The position numbers and the translations under genes are program-made. From positions 89,381,845-89,445,844 of the forward strand of contig NC_087062.1 in NCBI RefSeq assembly GCF_963678635.1: DNA of 64,000 bases. Direction: 5' to 3'. The stretch comes from Symsagittifera roscoffensis. Its lineage: Eukaryota > Xenacoelomorpha > Acoela > Convolutidae. Numbering within the stretch: the first letter of the stretch is position 1; each line of letters opens with the position of its first letter. Positions 44,399 through 54,303 of the stretch are shown here, in pieces. The notes beneath the pieces are model-generated. The model saw only the letters and a program-made list of their open reading frames with translations. It did no database searches and was not told the origin of the DNA.

Positions 44399-44950
44399 AT
44401 GCCGAGGAAGACTGGGATTGCCCGGAACAAATCGAAATTGACAAAGGAATACAGCCTGATTTTCCTCTCACCACGCCAGAGCAAAAGAGGAAAAAACAAA
44501 AAGAAATACAATCCGTACGGCGAGGATTTCGTCGTAGACAGGATAGTTGTAAGAGATATGATGGACTCGCTGGTAGGACTGGACGAAGTGGCGGTGCTAG
44601 AAGAAATCGACTTGGTGAATGACATAGATCCGGATTGGATCGACGATCGATCAGAACCGGAAGTGGAGTTCGAACCAGAAGCGAAACAGACTCATGAGCA
44701 TGAACTAACGAACTTGCGGGTGCTCGAATGGCTCCATGATCTGCCGACAGATCCAAAAGGGACGATCCTGACAATTCAGGACGTCGATAAAGACGGCATC
44801 AAAAACGTCAGTCATGACAATACCGAGTCCAACTGGGTCGCCCCAGATGGTCCTCCACGTGTTCCACAATCCAACCTCGATCTCCTAGACTTTGGGCAAT
44901 CGTCGATTCGGGGACGTCGATGGATATTTTTATCCGGGGAGTGGGGGTAG
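44399..44950 (+). pseudogene. pol: pol linker of copy 3
   Basis: Acidic linker with the conserved KKYNPYGEDFVVDR block (about 44497-44540), equivalent to 5058-5097 of copy 1. The frame ends with SGEWG and TAG inside the internal purine tract (44932-44952). Copy 4 ends the same way, while copy 1 reads through in another frame. Function is unknown; it is probably a spacer between integrase and macro domain. Confidence 0.65.
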
Positions 44951-45549
44951 GACTCACTCACACCGAAAATCTGATAATAAAAAAATTGAAATCGGCAAGA
45001 GAAACCGGAGAACTAGAGACAGAGGGCGAGAATGCTAAAAAACCATCTCTTGGACGAATTTTTGAATCGTATTTTGACCTACCGAACCATTATTCAAACA
45101 ATATCGTCATAACGGACAGCGATTTCACACTCACGGAACTTACGTGCGCTATAGCGATAACCGCGGACGTAAGCTTCAAAACAGCACTAGCGGCTGATTT
45201 CAAAAGAGAGTATAAGAACATCGAATTTTTATGGACACAGAGGCCTGGTGTGGGAGGGATGATAGCGCTGCCCCCTGTTGCATCGCAGATACCAGGGAAA
45301 TATTTGTGTTTCCTGGTTACCAAGGCCACTGATAGGCAACACGTAGATCCAGAGAGCTTGGTATTGGCCTTGACTCGACTCAGGGATTTTTTGGTTGAAA
45401 GAGGAGTGACCTCTCTTTCGTTACCAGTATTTGATCCTAATAGGGGAGAGCTACATCCGAGAGAGTTGTACGCACTTGTACATGTGATACTTTCAGAAAC
45501 TGACATAGAGGTTTACTTACATAAGAAATACTATCTAAGCATAAGCTAG
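44920..45549 (+). CDS. macro domain (OARD1/TARG1-like) of copy 3
   Basis: 209 codons; ATG at 44920, overlapping the end of the linker frame by 31 nt in another frame. RGVGVGLTHTENLIIKKL begins it. Macro landmarks: ITDSDF, CAIAITADVSFKTALAAD, FLVTKATDRQH (a Lys is kept after VT, as in TARG1; Met in copy 1, Arg in copy 4), LTRLRDFLVERGVTSLSLPV, DPNRGELH and VHVILSETDIEVYLH. The loop that carries the catalytic Asp in OARD1 (GCGLD) is replaced. The intact length in an otherwise decayed copy is notable. An own ATG could allow separate translation, but this is not proved. Confidence 0.72.
   Translation: MDIFIRGVGVGLTHTENLIIKKLKSARETGELETEGENAKKPSLGRIFESYFDLPNHYSNNIVITDSDFTLTELTCAIAITADVSFKTALAADFKREYKNIEFLWTQRPGVGGMIALPPVASQIPGKYLCFLVTKATDRQHVDPESLVLALTRLRDFLVERGVTSLSLPVFDPNRGELHPRELYALVHVILSETDIEVYLHKKYYLSIS
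44932..44952 (+). promoter_or_regulatory. internal polypurine-tract-like sequence of copy 3
   Basis: CCGGGGAGTGGGGGTAGGA (44934-44952), identical to copies 1 and 4 within diverged flanks. Confidence 0.55.
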
Positions 45550-46035
45550 GAATTGCATTTGGCGATAAGTGGTTTTTATTAAGTTCACTTGATAAGAATT
45601 AGTGTCAAGTTTTAGATTAGGATTAGGTTTTAGGTACAATATTAGGGATTATGTTTTATGTGATAATATAGATGTGTGATGTTTATGTGTCATGTTATTG
45701 TTATGATATCTTTTATGTTTTGTGTCATAAAAGACCTAGAATTCTCCAGGTCATCAAGGTGACAGCGCTCATTTGTGTCCCTGACACAGATACAGGTAGA
45801 TGATCCACCTTGGTGCTAAGTTTTTAAATCAGAATTGAAAAAAGAATTTCAATGAAGAGTTTTAAAGAGTTGAATGATGTTTTATCCAAAAATGATGGTT
45901 TTAAGTCGCGACTTGTTTTTTAGATCTTGATTGATCAAAAATTGTTTATTGAATTCATTGAATCAAACGAACCAGATAGAAACTACACGACAACAAGAAT
46001 CAACACGATAAGAATTGGGTGACACGAACGATCTA
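45550..46035 (+). promoter_or_regulatory. pol-accessory spacer of copy 3 with splice-acceptor-like motif
   Basis: Noncoding spacer, T/G-rich around 45640-45730. GTTTTTTAG at 45915-45923 is followed by ATCTTGATTGATC, the same arrangement as in copies 1 and 4. An ATG opening the accessory frame follows 113 nt later (46036). Confidence 0.6.
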
Positions 46036-47066
46036 ATGGAATTCCTCTCAGCGAGTCTAGGAGCGACTCTAGACGAGATCTATCAGCGGCTGATCGATTG
46101 TGGCTTTACACGAGAAGACCCGGGGCCGGCGAAGTTTGTGGTCGCGCTCCTCAATGCGTAAGGACGAGAGGGTCGAGGGAATTGCCCAACAGAAGTCGTG
46201 TTGATGTTGGCCTTCGGTGAGTCCGGGACCGCCGAGAGAGTTCGAAAACGACTGATGAGATGGCGGCGTGGAGAAACGTCTGGCCACGACCTGGCTCGTG
46301 AGCCAGGACTAGGTGAACAGAGGGACCACCGGCTAGGTGAGATGCCCTTGCCGGTCCAACCTGCGCAGCCGCTCATCGGAGCGAAAAGACAACGTGATGG
46401 GCCAGGCCCGTCACATCAGCTGCTCATCCTCCGAAGAGAGTGAGGGTGAGCGAAATAGAAATCCAGACGTCGGAGACGATTGAGACGTTGGAGAAGAAAG
46501 AGAGAGATCAGAGCGAGCTATGTGCCAAACTCCAGGAGTATAGAGCGATAGCTCGAGAAAGAGAAGAATGGAAAAAGAAATACAAAGATCTGCAGGTAAC
46601 CTACAAGGAGGATGAAATAAAGCACCTGAAGGAGCTGTAAATGGCGAAGGTGAGACAAGTGTCACAGGAAGTTCTGGCGACAATGAAATCCTCGGAGGGA
46701 TCCAGCGACACACGCCCCAAGACAAGAGTATGGGAGCTGTGTGCATCGAGAGGGACCGAGGCTCCTCAGCAGACACAACAGTCTGCTCCCAGTCAGAGGA
46801 ACACGATACCAGATCTCGCTCCTCAGTTCCATGAATCATTCCACCAAGTGGCCGGAGCAAAAATGGATGAGATCAACATAATCACTGGGCGGACATTGGG
46901 TAGGATCGTTTCTTCCCAACGTCGTGATCATTCATCCAATAGCTCGGAGCGAGCACCCCGCACGGTAGCGTCCTCGGAGACTGCGCATGGCGGAACCCTT
47001 CAAAAGTCCCGCGTGGTAGGCATTAGGAAGAATCTGATGGCACGTCACCAGTTCACGCAAGTGGCC
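46036..47066 (+). pseudogene. accessory polyprotein N-terminus of copy 3, cut by assembly gap
   Basis: ATG at 46036 opens EFLSASLGATLDEIYQRLIDCGF, which aligns with AEAYVGPMIDAIYRRLMDRDF of copy 1. TAA at about 46159, then PTEVVLMLAFGESG and RWRRGETSGHDLAREPGLG continue the homology. Further on are a charged coiled-coil-like segment (46440-46640) and a frame (46641-47066) with little similarity to copy 1. Divergence is much greater than in pol. The sequence stops at the N-run before the SGNH domain would begin, so that domain cannot be checked. Confidence 0.65.
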
Positions 47067-47266
47067 NNNNNNNNNNNNNNNNNNNNNNNNNNNNNNNNNN
47101 NNNNNNNNNNNNNNNNNNNNNNNNNNNNNNNNNNNNNNNNNNNNNNNNNNNNNNNNNNNNNNNNNNNNNNNNNNNNNNNNNNNNNNNNNNNNNNNNNNNN
47201 NNNNNNNNNNNNNNNNNNNNNNNNNNNNNNNNNNNNNNNNNNNNNNNNNNNNNNNNNNNNNNNNNN
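47067..47266. other. assembly gap (200 N)
   Basis: Exactly 200 N, a typical placeholder size. Left flank is early accessory sequence; right flank is about 360 bp into the copy 3 3' LTR. By comparison with copy 1, about 8 kb or more should lie between. Confidence 0.9.
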
Positions 47267-47490
47267 GCCACAAATTGGGAGAGATAATAGCGTTATCTCA
47301 GGAAGATTACGGGAGCGGAGGCTTGGTCCCCCAGAGACTGTTGTATGTGAAGGGACTATATGAAACTGACTTTGTAGCTACTCGGATGTCGTGAAACTTT
47401 GAATTAACACCGGTATTATTGATATTTTAGAAGATGAGTAGCTAGAAAGAGGAAAGGATCAATCCATCTCCAATGGATTTAATATAGAAC
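47267..47490 (+). repeat. 3' LTR fragment of copy 3, interrupted by copy 4
   Basis: It matches 33621-33845 of the 5' LTR, including the hairpin GAGATAAT-AGC-GTTATCTC (47281-47299, a G-U pair in RNA). It ends at TAATATAGAAC, where the terminal inverted repeat of copy 4 begins. Confidence 0.88.
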
Positions 47491-48401
47491 TGTAACATTC
47501 GCCGGAAGATACATATCGACGGAAAACAAAACTAAGTCTTAAGACGACTGGCTAACGTCTAAGCAGAGCTTTGCATGCTTTTCACCGTCTCTACCAAGCC
47601 AGTACTTTTCGGTGGTCTTTTCTAACATCGGGTCGACAAAACGTTACTGCTTTCGGCTTCGGTCAAAACACTCAAATTAACTAGATTACATGCAAAATAG
47701 TGAGCTCATGGCTGGGTCTCAGTATCCCAGACCACGAGGTCACTCCTAAAAACAGGGCTACTACTTATTATATTACTATTGTCTTTGTTCAGTAGATAAA
47801 AATCATCATCTCCATAGAAGATGCATCAACCCCAACTCCTAGCTTCTCATCCTTATCAAAATGAATCCAGATATCAATTAAATTCAAGTCAGGACATGAC
47901 AGCAAGCTAAAAGTTTACTCGAGTCAATAAAGTTTCAGTCCCGAGACCCTTCCAGATTCTTGAATCCGCTGAATCAAGCTCGTTAATCTTGATTTCTTCC
48001 TAATCCGGAAGGCTGGTTTCTTACCCTTCACCGTTGTTCGCAACGGCCTTGCAACTATTGTAGCAGCACAATAGTTGCAACTCGGAACGTTCTCTGCTAT
48101 TCCTGCAATCTGCTGCTGTTTTTCAATCACGATTATCGTTGTTATCGTCAGCGCAACTAATGTTGTTGTGTTTTCTCTCTCGTTTTCTGTCAAAATGGCC
48201 GTTTCTGACGTTTCTCAGAAATATGACGTCATAATTCGAATTTTTGAAATTTTAAAATACTAGAATACTCCAGCCCTCACCGTTTGGCCAATCGTTCCAA
48301 TAATGTTCTTAGTTCTTAATAACCACCAATCCGGAAGGTTTACTGCTAAAAATTCGAAGTCTGCATAAATTGCATTTTAGCCATTCTGGTCGAATGTCAC
48401 A
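47491..48401 (-). repeat. 3' LTR of copy 4
   Basis: On the minus strand it starts TGTGACATTCG (48401) and ends CGAATGTTACA (47491); 911 bp. The hairpin TTGCAACTATTG-8-CAATAGTTGCAA is at 48049-48080 (loop sequence changed from copy 1), and CCGTTG-CGAA-CAACGG is next to it. The AATAAA of copy 1 is not exact here (AATATAATAAG). Confidence 0.9.
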
Positions 48402-48414
48402 TACTCCCCGGACA
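48402..48414 (-). promoter_or_regulatory. 3' polypurine tract of copy 4
   Basis: Minus-strand CTGTCCGGGGAGTA abuts the LTR start, the same as copy 1. Confidence 0.8.
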
Positions 48415-49376
48415 GTCCCGTCAATGTCCTCATTGAATCGCACAATGCTCATAAAATGGTTACAGTGTCATCGAACAGAATTTATAAAATGCACGAAATT
48501 ACTTTTATCCACGTCACATCGACTCACTGCAAAATATAAAGGGCATCATACTACATCACTATAGCCTTCAAATTCTTTCATTAATCTGCACATTGAGGAT
48601 ATAACCTAAGATAAAAACATATTTTCTGACTTCCAGTGTCAATGTCCCGATTAAAACTTTTTCTCTCTGATTTAAAAAGTGTTGGCTTGCAGGACAGTCC
48701 TGCCAACCAACAAGCTAAAATTATCCTACTACGCTTTTCCCTTCGGAAATCTTGCTTGTCATTGTCCTGAATATTAAAACTAAGAAACTCTGTGGTTAGA
48801 AAGAACAATGAAACAATCTCCCTCTTCAAGAGATTACTCAAGTCTTTCATGTCACCACAAAGTGATCAGTCTTCCTAAGTGATTAAAAACAATCATGCAG
48901 GCTGGAATATTTAAATATAATCTTCTCTTAGGCCTTTCTAAATAAATAATAAGTGTCTCCAAAGCCACTTCTGCTAAAATCAAAATGCACATTTATAAAT
49001 GCAACAATTTCAAAACTCAACTAAATGTTTCAGTTTTCAATTACAACTTGGTTGCTTGGTACCTCACTTGAGTTTTTCATACACATAAAACAATTCTGAG
49101 TTTTAACTCTTCTTCATCACTCCTTTGTTTTCTTCTTTTTTCGTCGTTTAGAAGTTCTAAAACTTCTAAATTCTTCTAATTTTCTTTCTTGTGGCCTCTT
49201 GTTTTCTCGACCATTCGTCAATGTTCCATTTCCTCCTCCAGTGATACTGACTCCGCACTTTCGGTTTCCGTGTCTTGTAGCACGTCGTTGGCTATCCTGA
49301 CGCTGTTGGAAGCCGTGCTCCAACACTTCTGCTCTTCTACCCTCTGTTTACAGCAAGGTAGGGGATCCACGTTGGA
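48415..49376 (-). other. 3' UTR of copy 4 with conserved stem-loop
   Basis: Noncoding; homologous to 15301-16270 of copy 1. Stem-loop at 48681-48711 with GGCAGGAC/GTCCTGC core; pairing is kept, one A-U pair changed to G-U. Confidence 0.6.
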
Positions 49377-50224
49377 TTATCTGTTTCTGCAGAAGCTATT
49401 GTGGAGACACAACGTCACGTTTCTCTCCAAATCTTCTTTCAGCATCTCTGCTTTCTTATTTCCACTACGCTCACTCGTCCTGGAATTTCTTTTCACAGCG
49501 GTGGTCACTGCATTCCGATGAGTCACGAAAGCTCGCTTGAAAGCTCCTGCCCCAATGTCCAGCTGATATTCACTGTACACTCTGCCATGCTTCGACATAT
49601 GCCTTTTCGCATACTCGTACAACCATGCAGTCATGTTAGCTCTGAACCATGGCATCAATCGTTTTCTTGCCCATAACTTTTTCACTTCCATCGGAATGTT
49701 TAGAACTTTGCACATTGTCTCAAAAAGATCTAAATCTTTTAGACAATCTAATTTCCGCAATTGTTCTCTCGTCGGTGCCTCCTGTCTATTATTTTCTCTC
49801 ACATGAGCTTCCAGCCATCGTATCGCCATCATAACTCCCACTATCACTATCGTTACGGGCTGTGATGAATCTGGTAAACCCATGGAGAGCAGCTCTCCAG
49901 AGTCCCAGATCAACATCAGATTACTACGCTTGGGATACCACCAGGTCTGCAACAAGCAGTGGCAAGGAAACTCGTCATGCGTCAACATTATGCTCCTCCA
50001 ATTACGTTTTCCCGAAGCTTCCAGCAATGGTTCCACCTCCATCATCACTCGGTGGATTTCATCATTCTCATCTACTGCATTGTAATCTGTGACAGTTGAT
50101 CCTCTCTGTTTCTGTCTTTCAAAGTCACTGAAGTTCCCACTCAGTGACTTTGAATCCCATGAACTTACTTTGCAGTATCGATTCCAACCCCTCTTTGGTT
50201 CTCTCTGGAACTGCTGAGAACATC
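49377..50224 (-). pseudogene. accessory C-terminal CHC module of copy 4
   Basis: On the minus strand: NDEIHRVMMEVEPLLEASGK, DEFPCHCLLQTWWYP, VTIVIVGVMMAIRWLEA, WARKRLMPWFRANMTAWLYEYA and a basic tail ending LHNSFCRNR. The module is complete apart from its upstream connection: the open frame goes on to 50339, but the first part is out of frame with the preceding module. It ends about 20 residues beyond the copy 1 break and so shows the probable true C-terminus of the polyprotein. Family unknown. Confidence 0.65.
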
Positions 50225-53200
50225 TTACATAGAGAACTGCTGAGACAACAACTTCGGCACCGAGAAGGCTTGATCCACAATCGTTCTTGTACTCTTCACG
50301 TCCACAGCTACGAAATGTACAGGATATCTGCTCTTGCACATTGGAGCCAACGTTGAACCCACCAAATATCGTGCTCCTGATGGTCTACAATAAGTTTCGC
50401 TGTGTCTGATGTTCATTTCTGTCTCGATTGCTTCCCTCCATTTTCCTATGTATTTCTGCTCAGTCTGCAGAACTCCTTGGAATACTTCTACGCTGATGGC
50501 TGTGACCATCTCATGTTTTTGTTCTAGATACAATAGTGACTCTAAAGAACCAAACATGCTGTGAAATCCTAGTGCTGTCACTAGATTCACATCGGTTCCT
50601 CCATGGCAATCTGCTATCAGTTCCGTTTCCGTTCTTGCTTTCATCACTACATTTCCAAACAATACTGTCAATTGCTTATGTTGTTTCTCCAGGGTTTTCA
50701 CACAGTCTAGATTTCCACAAACGTGACCCTCCAGTCCACAGACTTCCGCCAGACAGCTACCAGGTTTGACCCAGTCTTCTGGTCCCCAGCCAGGCAACTC
50801 TACTTTATCTTCTCCGTTGCTCTTAGAGGCTGTTATCATCACAATATATATGATGTTGAGATCATACAGATTACAGTCTGCATTCAGTTCCCTCTGTATG
50901 TCTTGTGTCGCCCTTAATATTGAGTCAGCGTTGGGACTAGGACACCACGATGGCCTCATCAATTCCCACACTGCCATCAAGCTCGTTCTCAGTAATTCAT
51001 CTGAGAATCCCAACCCAAACTCCACTCTCTTGTCGGATTTTGGTACTGAAGGTGCAGTCACCTCTTCTTCCAAGACCAGTCCCAATTTGGCCTGTGGATT
51101 GTTAACGCTCTTAATCGTTACAATTCTGGACGTCCAGAATCTTAGTAACACCGCCTGCTCATAATCAAAGAAGCAATCGCGTATGTCTTCACTCAGGAAA
51201 GGATTGTACGCTATCCCTATGATCCCGGATACGTAGCTATATGACTTCTTCTTGATCGGTCCACAGTATTCACTGGATTTCGGCAATGCTCCCATAGATT
51301 CTTTAGTGAGTCTCAGCTCCTTGTTTGAGAATCTCCTGATCTCATCTATATTTTTCATGGGTTCCAGTTCTTCAGGTTCTTTCATGCTCACCCTCATCGG
51401 TTTACTTTGCTGCATGTCCAGCAGTGCTAGCAAGAACAAGGCTTTCGTTCGCTCATCGCCTTCCCTCAACATTTTAACACAAGTGTTTAATGCAGGTACT
51501 GAAATCTGCTCTATCAGGAATCGAATGAAACAGAGAGCGTCTCTCCGCTTCGCACACGCTACTGCTGCTCCCAATTGGACTATCAGATCCCTCAGATTCG
51601 TCATAAGGAACACCTTTTCTTCTTTTGACCTCTTTCTTTCTTCTGAATCATATTCTTCGCGAGTCAGTCCCATCATGCACCAGGCGAACCTGAGTTGTAA
51701 CTCTGTTCTTACGTAAGGTACTGCCACGAGAGCATGTATTCTTGGCGTAGTCCTCATTTCTTCTTCGAAATACCTCAACACTACTGCTTTCCATGGAAGG
51801 CTCACTAACTGCTCGATCGTTTCCGCCTGTACGTCAGACGACGCCAAAGTTCCATACGCCTTCTGCTTGAGGGTGGTGCCCTGCAACATTGTTTCCAGAT
51901 AACCCTCCATGGCTTTTTCGTCTTCCAGGGCCATTACATGCCCTCTAGCCGAGTTTCGGTATTCCAACATCTCCATGTATCCACCGGTGGGTTCATCCAT
52001 CGACACTGTCTCCGACACGGTTAGTCGGTTGTATTCCACTGGTGTTAGTTGTCCTGCAACACTTCCCTTTCCATGATTCATGGGAGATGGTTTGAAGTCC
52101 CTCATTTTGCTCTCTCCACATTGGCTGAGTATTTCCATTTCTAAGGTTGCTCCAGTCAGAGTGCGGTCACTCCTTTTGGATTTATAACCGGTCGACTTTA
52201 TCCCCGCCATGAGAATGGGTGGCACCATCGCTATATCAGTTAACATTCTATCTGTTCCAGACAATTGATAATCACCTTGCCCCAAATCCATGACCTCCTC
52301 GACTCGCTTCCTTTTCGCTGAGTTACCAGCTTTCATCGATATTTCTGAATTCACTTTCGTCTTTCCAATTCTTCTCGGCATCACTCTGCTGCCTAACTTC
52401 ATTTTCATCGCATTGATTTTATCAATCACCATTTTCGATTGTATCGTCCCTCTCCTGGTTCTTGACAGGTACACCACCTCTCCTTCATCGTCCTGCGGTG
52501 TCATCTTGATGGGAGAATTCGCTTCACTCTCATCAGTGGCTGAGTCGATCAATAACTCACTCAGTCTCCCTTCACACTCATCAAGCTTGTCAAGTACTTC
52601 TCTCATCAAGGGTTGATTGAGACCTGTTTTGAGGATGTACTGGGTCCCATAGCTCTGAATCACAGTCCAGACTTCTTCCATAAACGCCACTCTGTCCATC
52701 TTACATCCCGTCCTACTCTCGTGGTCTCGGTGATGTACTTCCCATTCTTCTTCGGGCAGCGTTCCCAAGAAAGGTACTCTGGCTGAGGCCTCTATTCTTC
52801 TCCTCCGAGGTGACTCCATGAGGATTCTCTGGTCGTTGTTTCTTGAATTGCCAGGAGAGCTGCTCTCCGGCAAATTCTGTTTCATTTCCATAAAGGCTGA
52901 CGGAGGCTCCAGTGTCGAGGTGCCTTCATCCGCTGGCTCAGTCATTTCCAACGTATCCGCATTGTTTTCAAGATCACTGAAGATGTTAAAATCCAGGCTG
53001 GATGTTCCTCCTGTCGATGCCCTGTCGTCTTCCCCACCAGCTTGATCTTGTTGCATGGGTTCTTCAGTCTGACGGCTTCCACCCTGTCCGTCATCTCCTT
53101 CTGACTTATCCTTATTCGAGCTCGATGGTCCTTGTTCGTCATTGTCGGCTTCTTCCTGGAATCTAGGTATGAGCAATGTACCGGCCGATTTATCTTCTTC

Positions 53201-53500
53201 TTCTCCATGGACCACTTTGACTTCTTCGCAGCCGAAGGGTGCTAGGAAGGTTCTCGTCTGCAGTACTCCTCCCACTTTCATCTCCTGTTTTACACTAGTC
53301 AGGATCAATGAGGCTTCAGGCAATTCGGTCCTGCCTCTCATTCTCATCGGAGCTAAGCCTAGTCCCTTCCATTCCTCATCAAATCTTTCAGGCTTGGGAG
53401 TAGCGGCGTTGCTTATTCGCCTTCTCGTCGCTTGATCCGTGTGCGCAAATCGTGTGTACTGTAACACGGCGGCATTTCTCCCCACGAAGTATGGATCCAT
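50225..53500 (-). CDS. accessory polyprotein, large uninterrupted segment of copy 4
   Basis: 1,091 codons without a stop, the longest frame in the window. Order: NAAVLQYTRFAHTD, a Ser/Glu/Gln-rich hinge, FLGTLPEEEWEVHHRD, a basic region (about residues 400-470), ACAKRRDALCFIRFLIEQ, YVSGIIGIAYNPFL, MRPSWCPSPNAD, and CX4CX6CX4C (SCLAEVCGLEGHVC plus DC). It covers 11180-14370 of copy 1, where five breaks occur. The frame has no signal peptide and no clear membrane segment. It starts after a frameshift near 53500, so its first ATG is not the biological start. It ends in an out-of-frame tail. No known family is recognised. Confidence 0.72.
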   Translation of the reverse strand: MDPYFVGRNAAVLQYTRFAHTDQATRRRISNAATPKPERFDEEWKGLGLAPMRMRGRTELPEASLILTSVKQEMKVGGVLQTRTFLAPFGCEEVKVVHGEEEDKSAGTLLIPRFQEEADNDEQGPSSSNKDKSEGDDGQGGSRQTEEPMQQDQAGGEDDRASTGGTSSLDFNIFSDLENNADTLEMTEPADEGTSTLEPPSAFMEMKQNLPESSSPGNSRNNDQRILMESPRRRRIEASARVPFLGTLPEEEWEVHHRDHESRTGCKMDRVAFMEEVWTVIQSYGTQYILKTGLNQPLMREVLDKLDECEGRLSELLIDSATDESEANSPIKMTPQDDEGEVVYLSRTRRGTIQSKMVIDKINAMKMKLGSRVMPRRIGKTKVNSEISMKAGNSAKRKRVEEVMDLGQGDYQLSGTDRMLTDIAMVPPILMAGIKSTGYKSKRSDRTLTGATLEMEILSQCGESKMRDFKPSPMNHGKGSVAGQLTPVEYNRLTVSETVSMDEPTGGYMEMLEYRNSARGHVMALEDEKAMEGYLETMLQGTTLKQKAYGTLASSDVQAETIEQLVSLPWKAVVLRYFEEEMRTTPRIHALVAVPYVRTELQLRFAWCMMGLTREEYDSEERKRSKEEKVFLMTNLRDLIVQLGAAVACAKRRDALCFIRFLIEQISVPALNTCVKMLREGDERTKALFLLALLDMQQSKPMRVSMKEPEELEPMKNIDEIRRFSNKELRLTKESMGALPKSSEYCGPIKKKSYSYVSGIIGIAYNPFLSEDIRDCFFDYEQAVLLRFWTSRIVTIKSVNNPQAKLGLVLEEEVTAPSVPKSDKRVEFGLGFSDELLRTSLMAVWELMRPSWCPSPNADSILRATQDIQRELNADCNLYDLNIIYIVMITASKSNGEDKVELPGWGPEDWVKPGSCLAEVCGLEGHVCGNLDCVKTLEKQHKQLTVLFGNVVMKARTETELIADCHGGTDVNLVTALGFHSMFGSLESLLYLEQKHEMVTAISVEVFQGVLQTEQKYIGKWREAIETEMNIRHSETYCRPSGARYLVGSTLAPMCKSRYPVHFVAVDVKSTRTIVDQAFSVPKLLSQQFSM

Positions 53501-54303
53501 CGTCCCGAGAAATTCCCTACTCTCCTTTCATTGGTCTCGGATGCTCTCAACCTAGGAGTTTGTACTACGGAGACTGCTCCGAGCAACATCCTTCTTATCA
53601 GAGGGAATTCAGGGATTGCCTCCGGTAGCTTCTTGTAATCGTCCCAGTCCTTCGTCTCTTCTCTCACCTTGTGATATGCTGCAGTGAGACGAGGCACTCT
53701 GGTTATTTCACCATTCGTTTTGTCATAGGGCCTCAGATTCCAAAGCTTTAGAAACACCTCGATGCGTCCTCTCTCTACTTCTCCCATGCGGTCACGGAAG
53801 TGATCGTCAAAATTGATGACTGTCATCTCTGGCTCCGATATTTTCGCAAACAACAGATCTTCACTCATGAGCTCCCGCAATGTGTGCTGCTCACACCAGT
53901 TCAGTGTACTACCGTCCACTGCCGATATGAGGTTCAGGTGCAGCACCGACCTCCTATATGCTTCCACTTTAACGTCAGGGAACGCAAACGTGACTGCTGG
54001 TCCATAGATCACTGTCACGAACTCCGTGACTCCTCTGATCAGCGCCAAGGCATCGGTCCTCAAAGCCAAGCTCAGATCCGTTAATAGTGGCATGCCTCCA
54101 ACATGTCGTCTCACATCTTCCTCTCTTTCAATTGTCTCGTCTTCTCCGGTTCCAAAGCGATTTTGCTGCAAGAGATATTGGATAAGAGTGTGTCTCAGGT
54201 CTCTTATTTTGTTCCACGAGTCCGTGGATTTCTTCATAACCAGGTTCATCTGCTCTGGACAACGTGCCAGTTTCATTAGTCCTCCTTTCATCTGTCCTTT
54301 CAA
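53413..54303 (-). pseudogene. accessory middle module of copy 4
   Basis: Frame with KKSTDSWNKIRDLRHTLIQYLLQQ, GGMPLLTDLSLALR, FVTVIYGPAVTFAFPD, and IPEFPLIRRMLLGAVSV; equivalent to 10403-11140 of copy 1. It overlaps the upstream frame (54128-56455) because about 250 bp are missing near 54300, and it joins the next segment through a frameshift at about 53500. The TAG of copy 1 (10913) is TGG here, so that stop is a private mutation of copy 1. Confidence 0.65.

Larger units (their letters stand above)
33259..47490 (+). mobile_element. LTR retrotransposon copy 3 (family B), nested in copy 2
   Basis: 5' LTR, primer-binding site, a 3-kb leader, gag, protease, RT/RNase H, integrase, macro domain and the beginning of the accessory polyprotein, then an assembly gap and part of the 3' LTR. 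The 3' LTR is itself interrupted at 47490 by copy 4. Pol is similar to family A; gag N-terminus and accessory N-terminus are much more divergent. The copy carries frameshifts in gag, protease and RT and lacks about 1.2 kb between RNase H and integrase. Confidence 0.9.
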
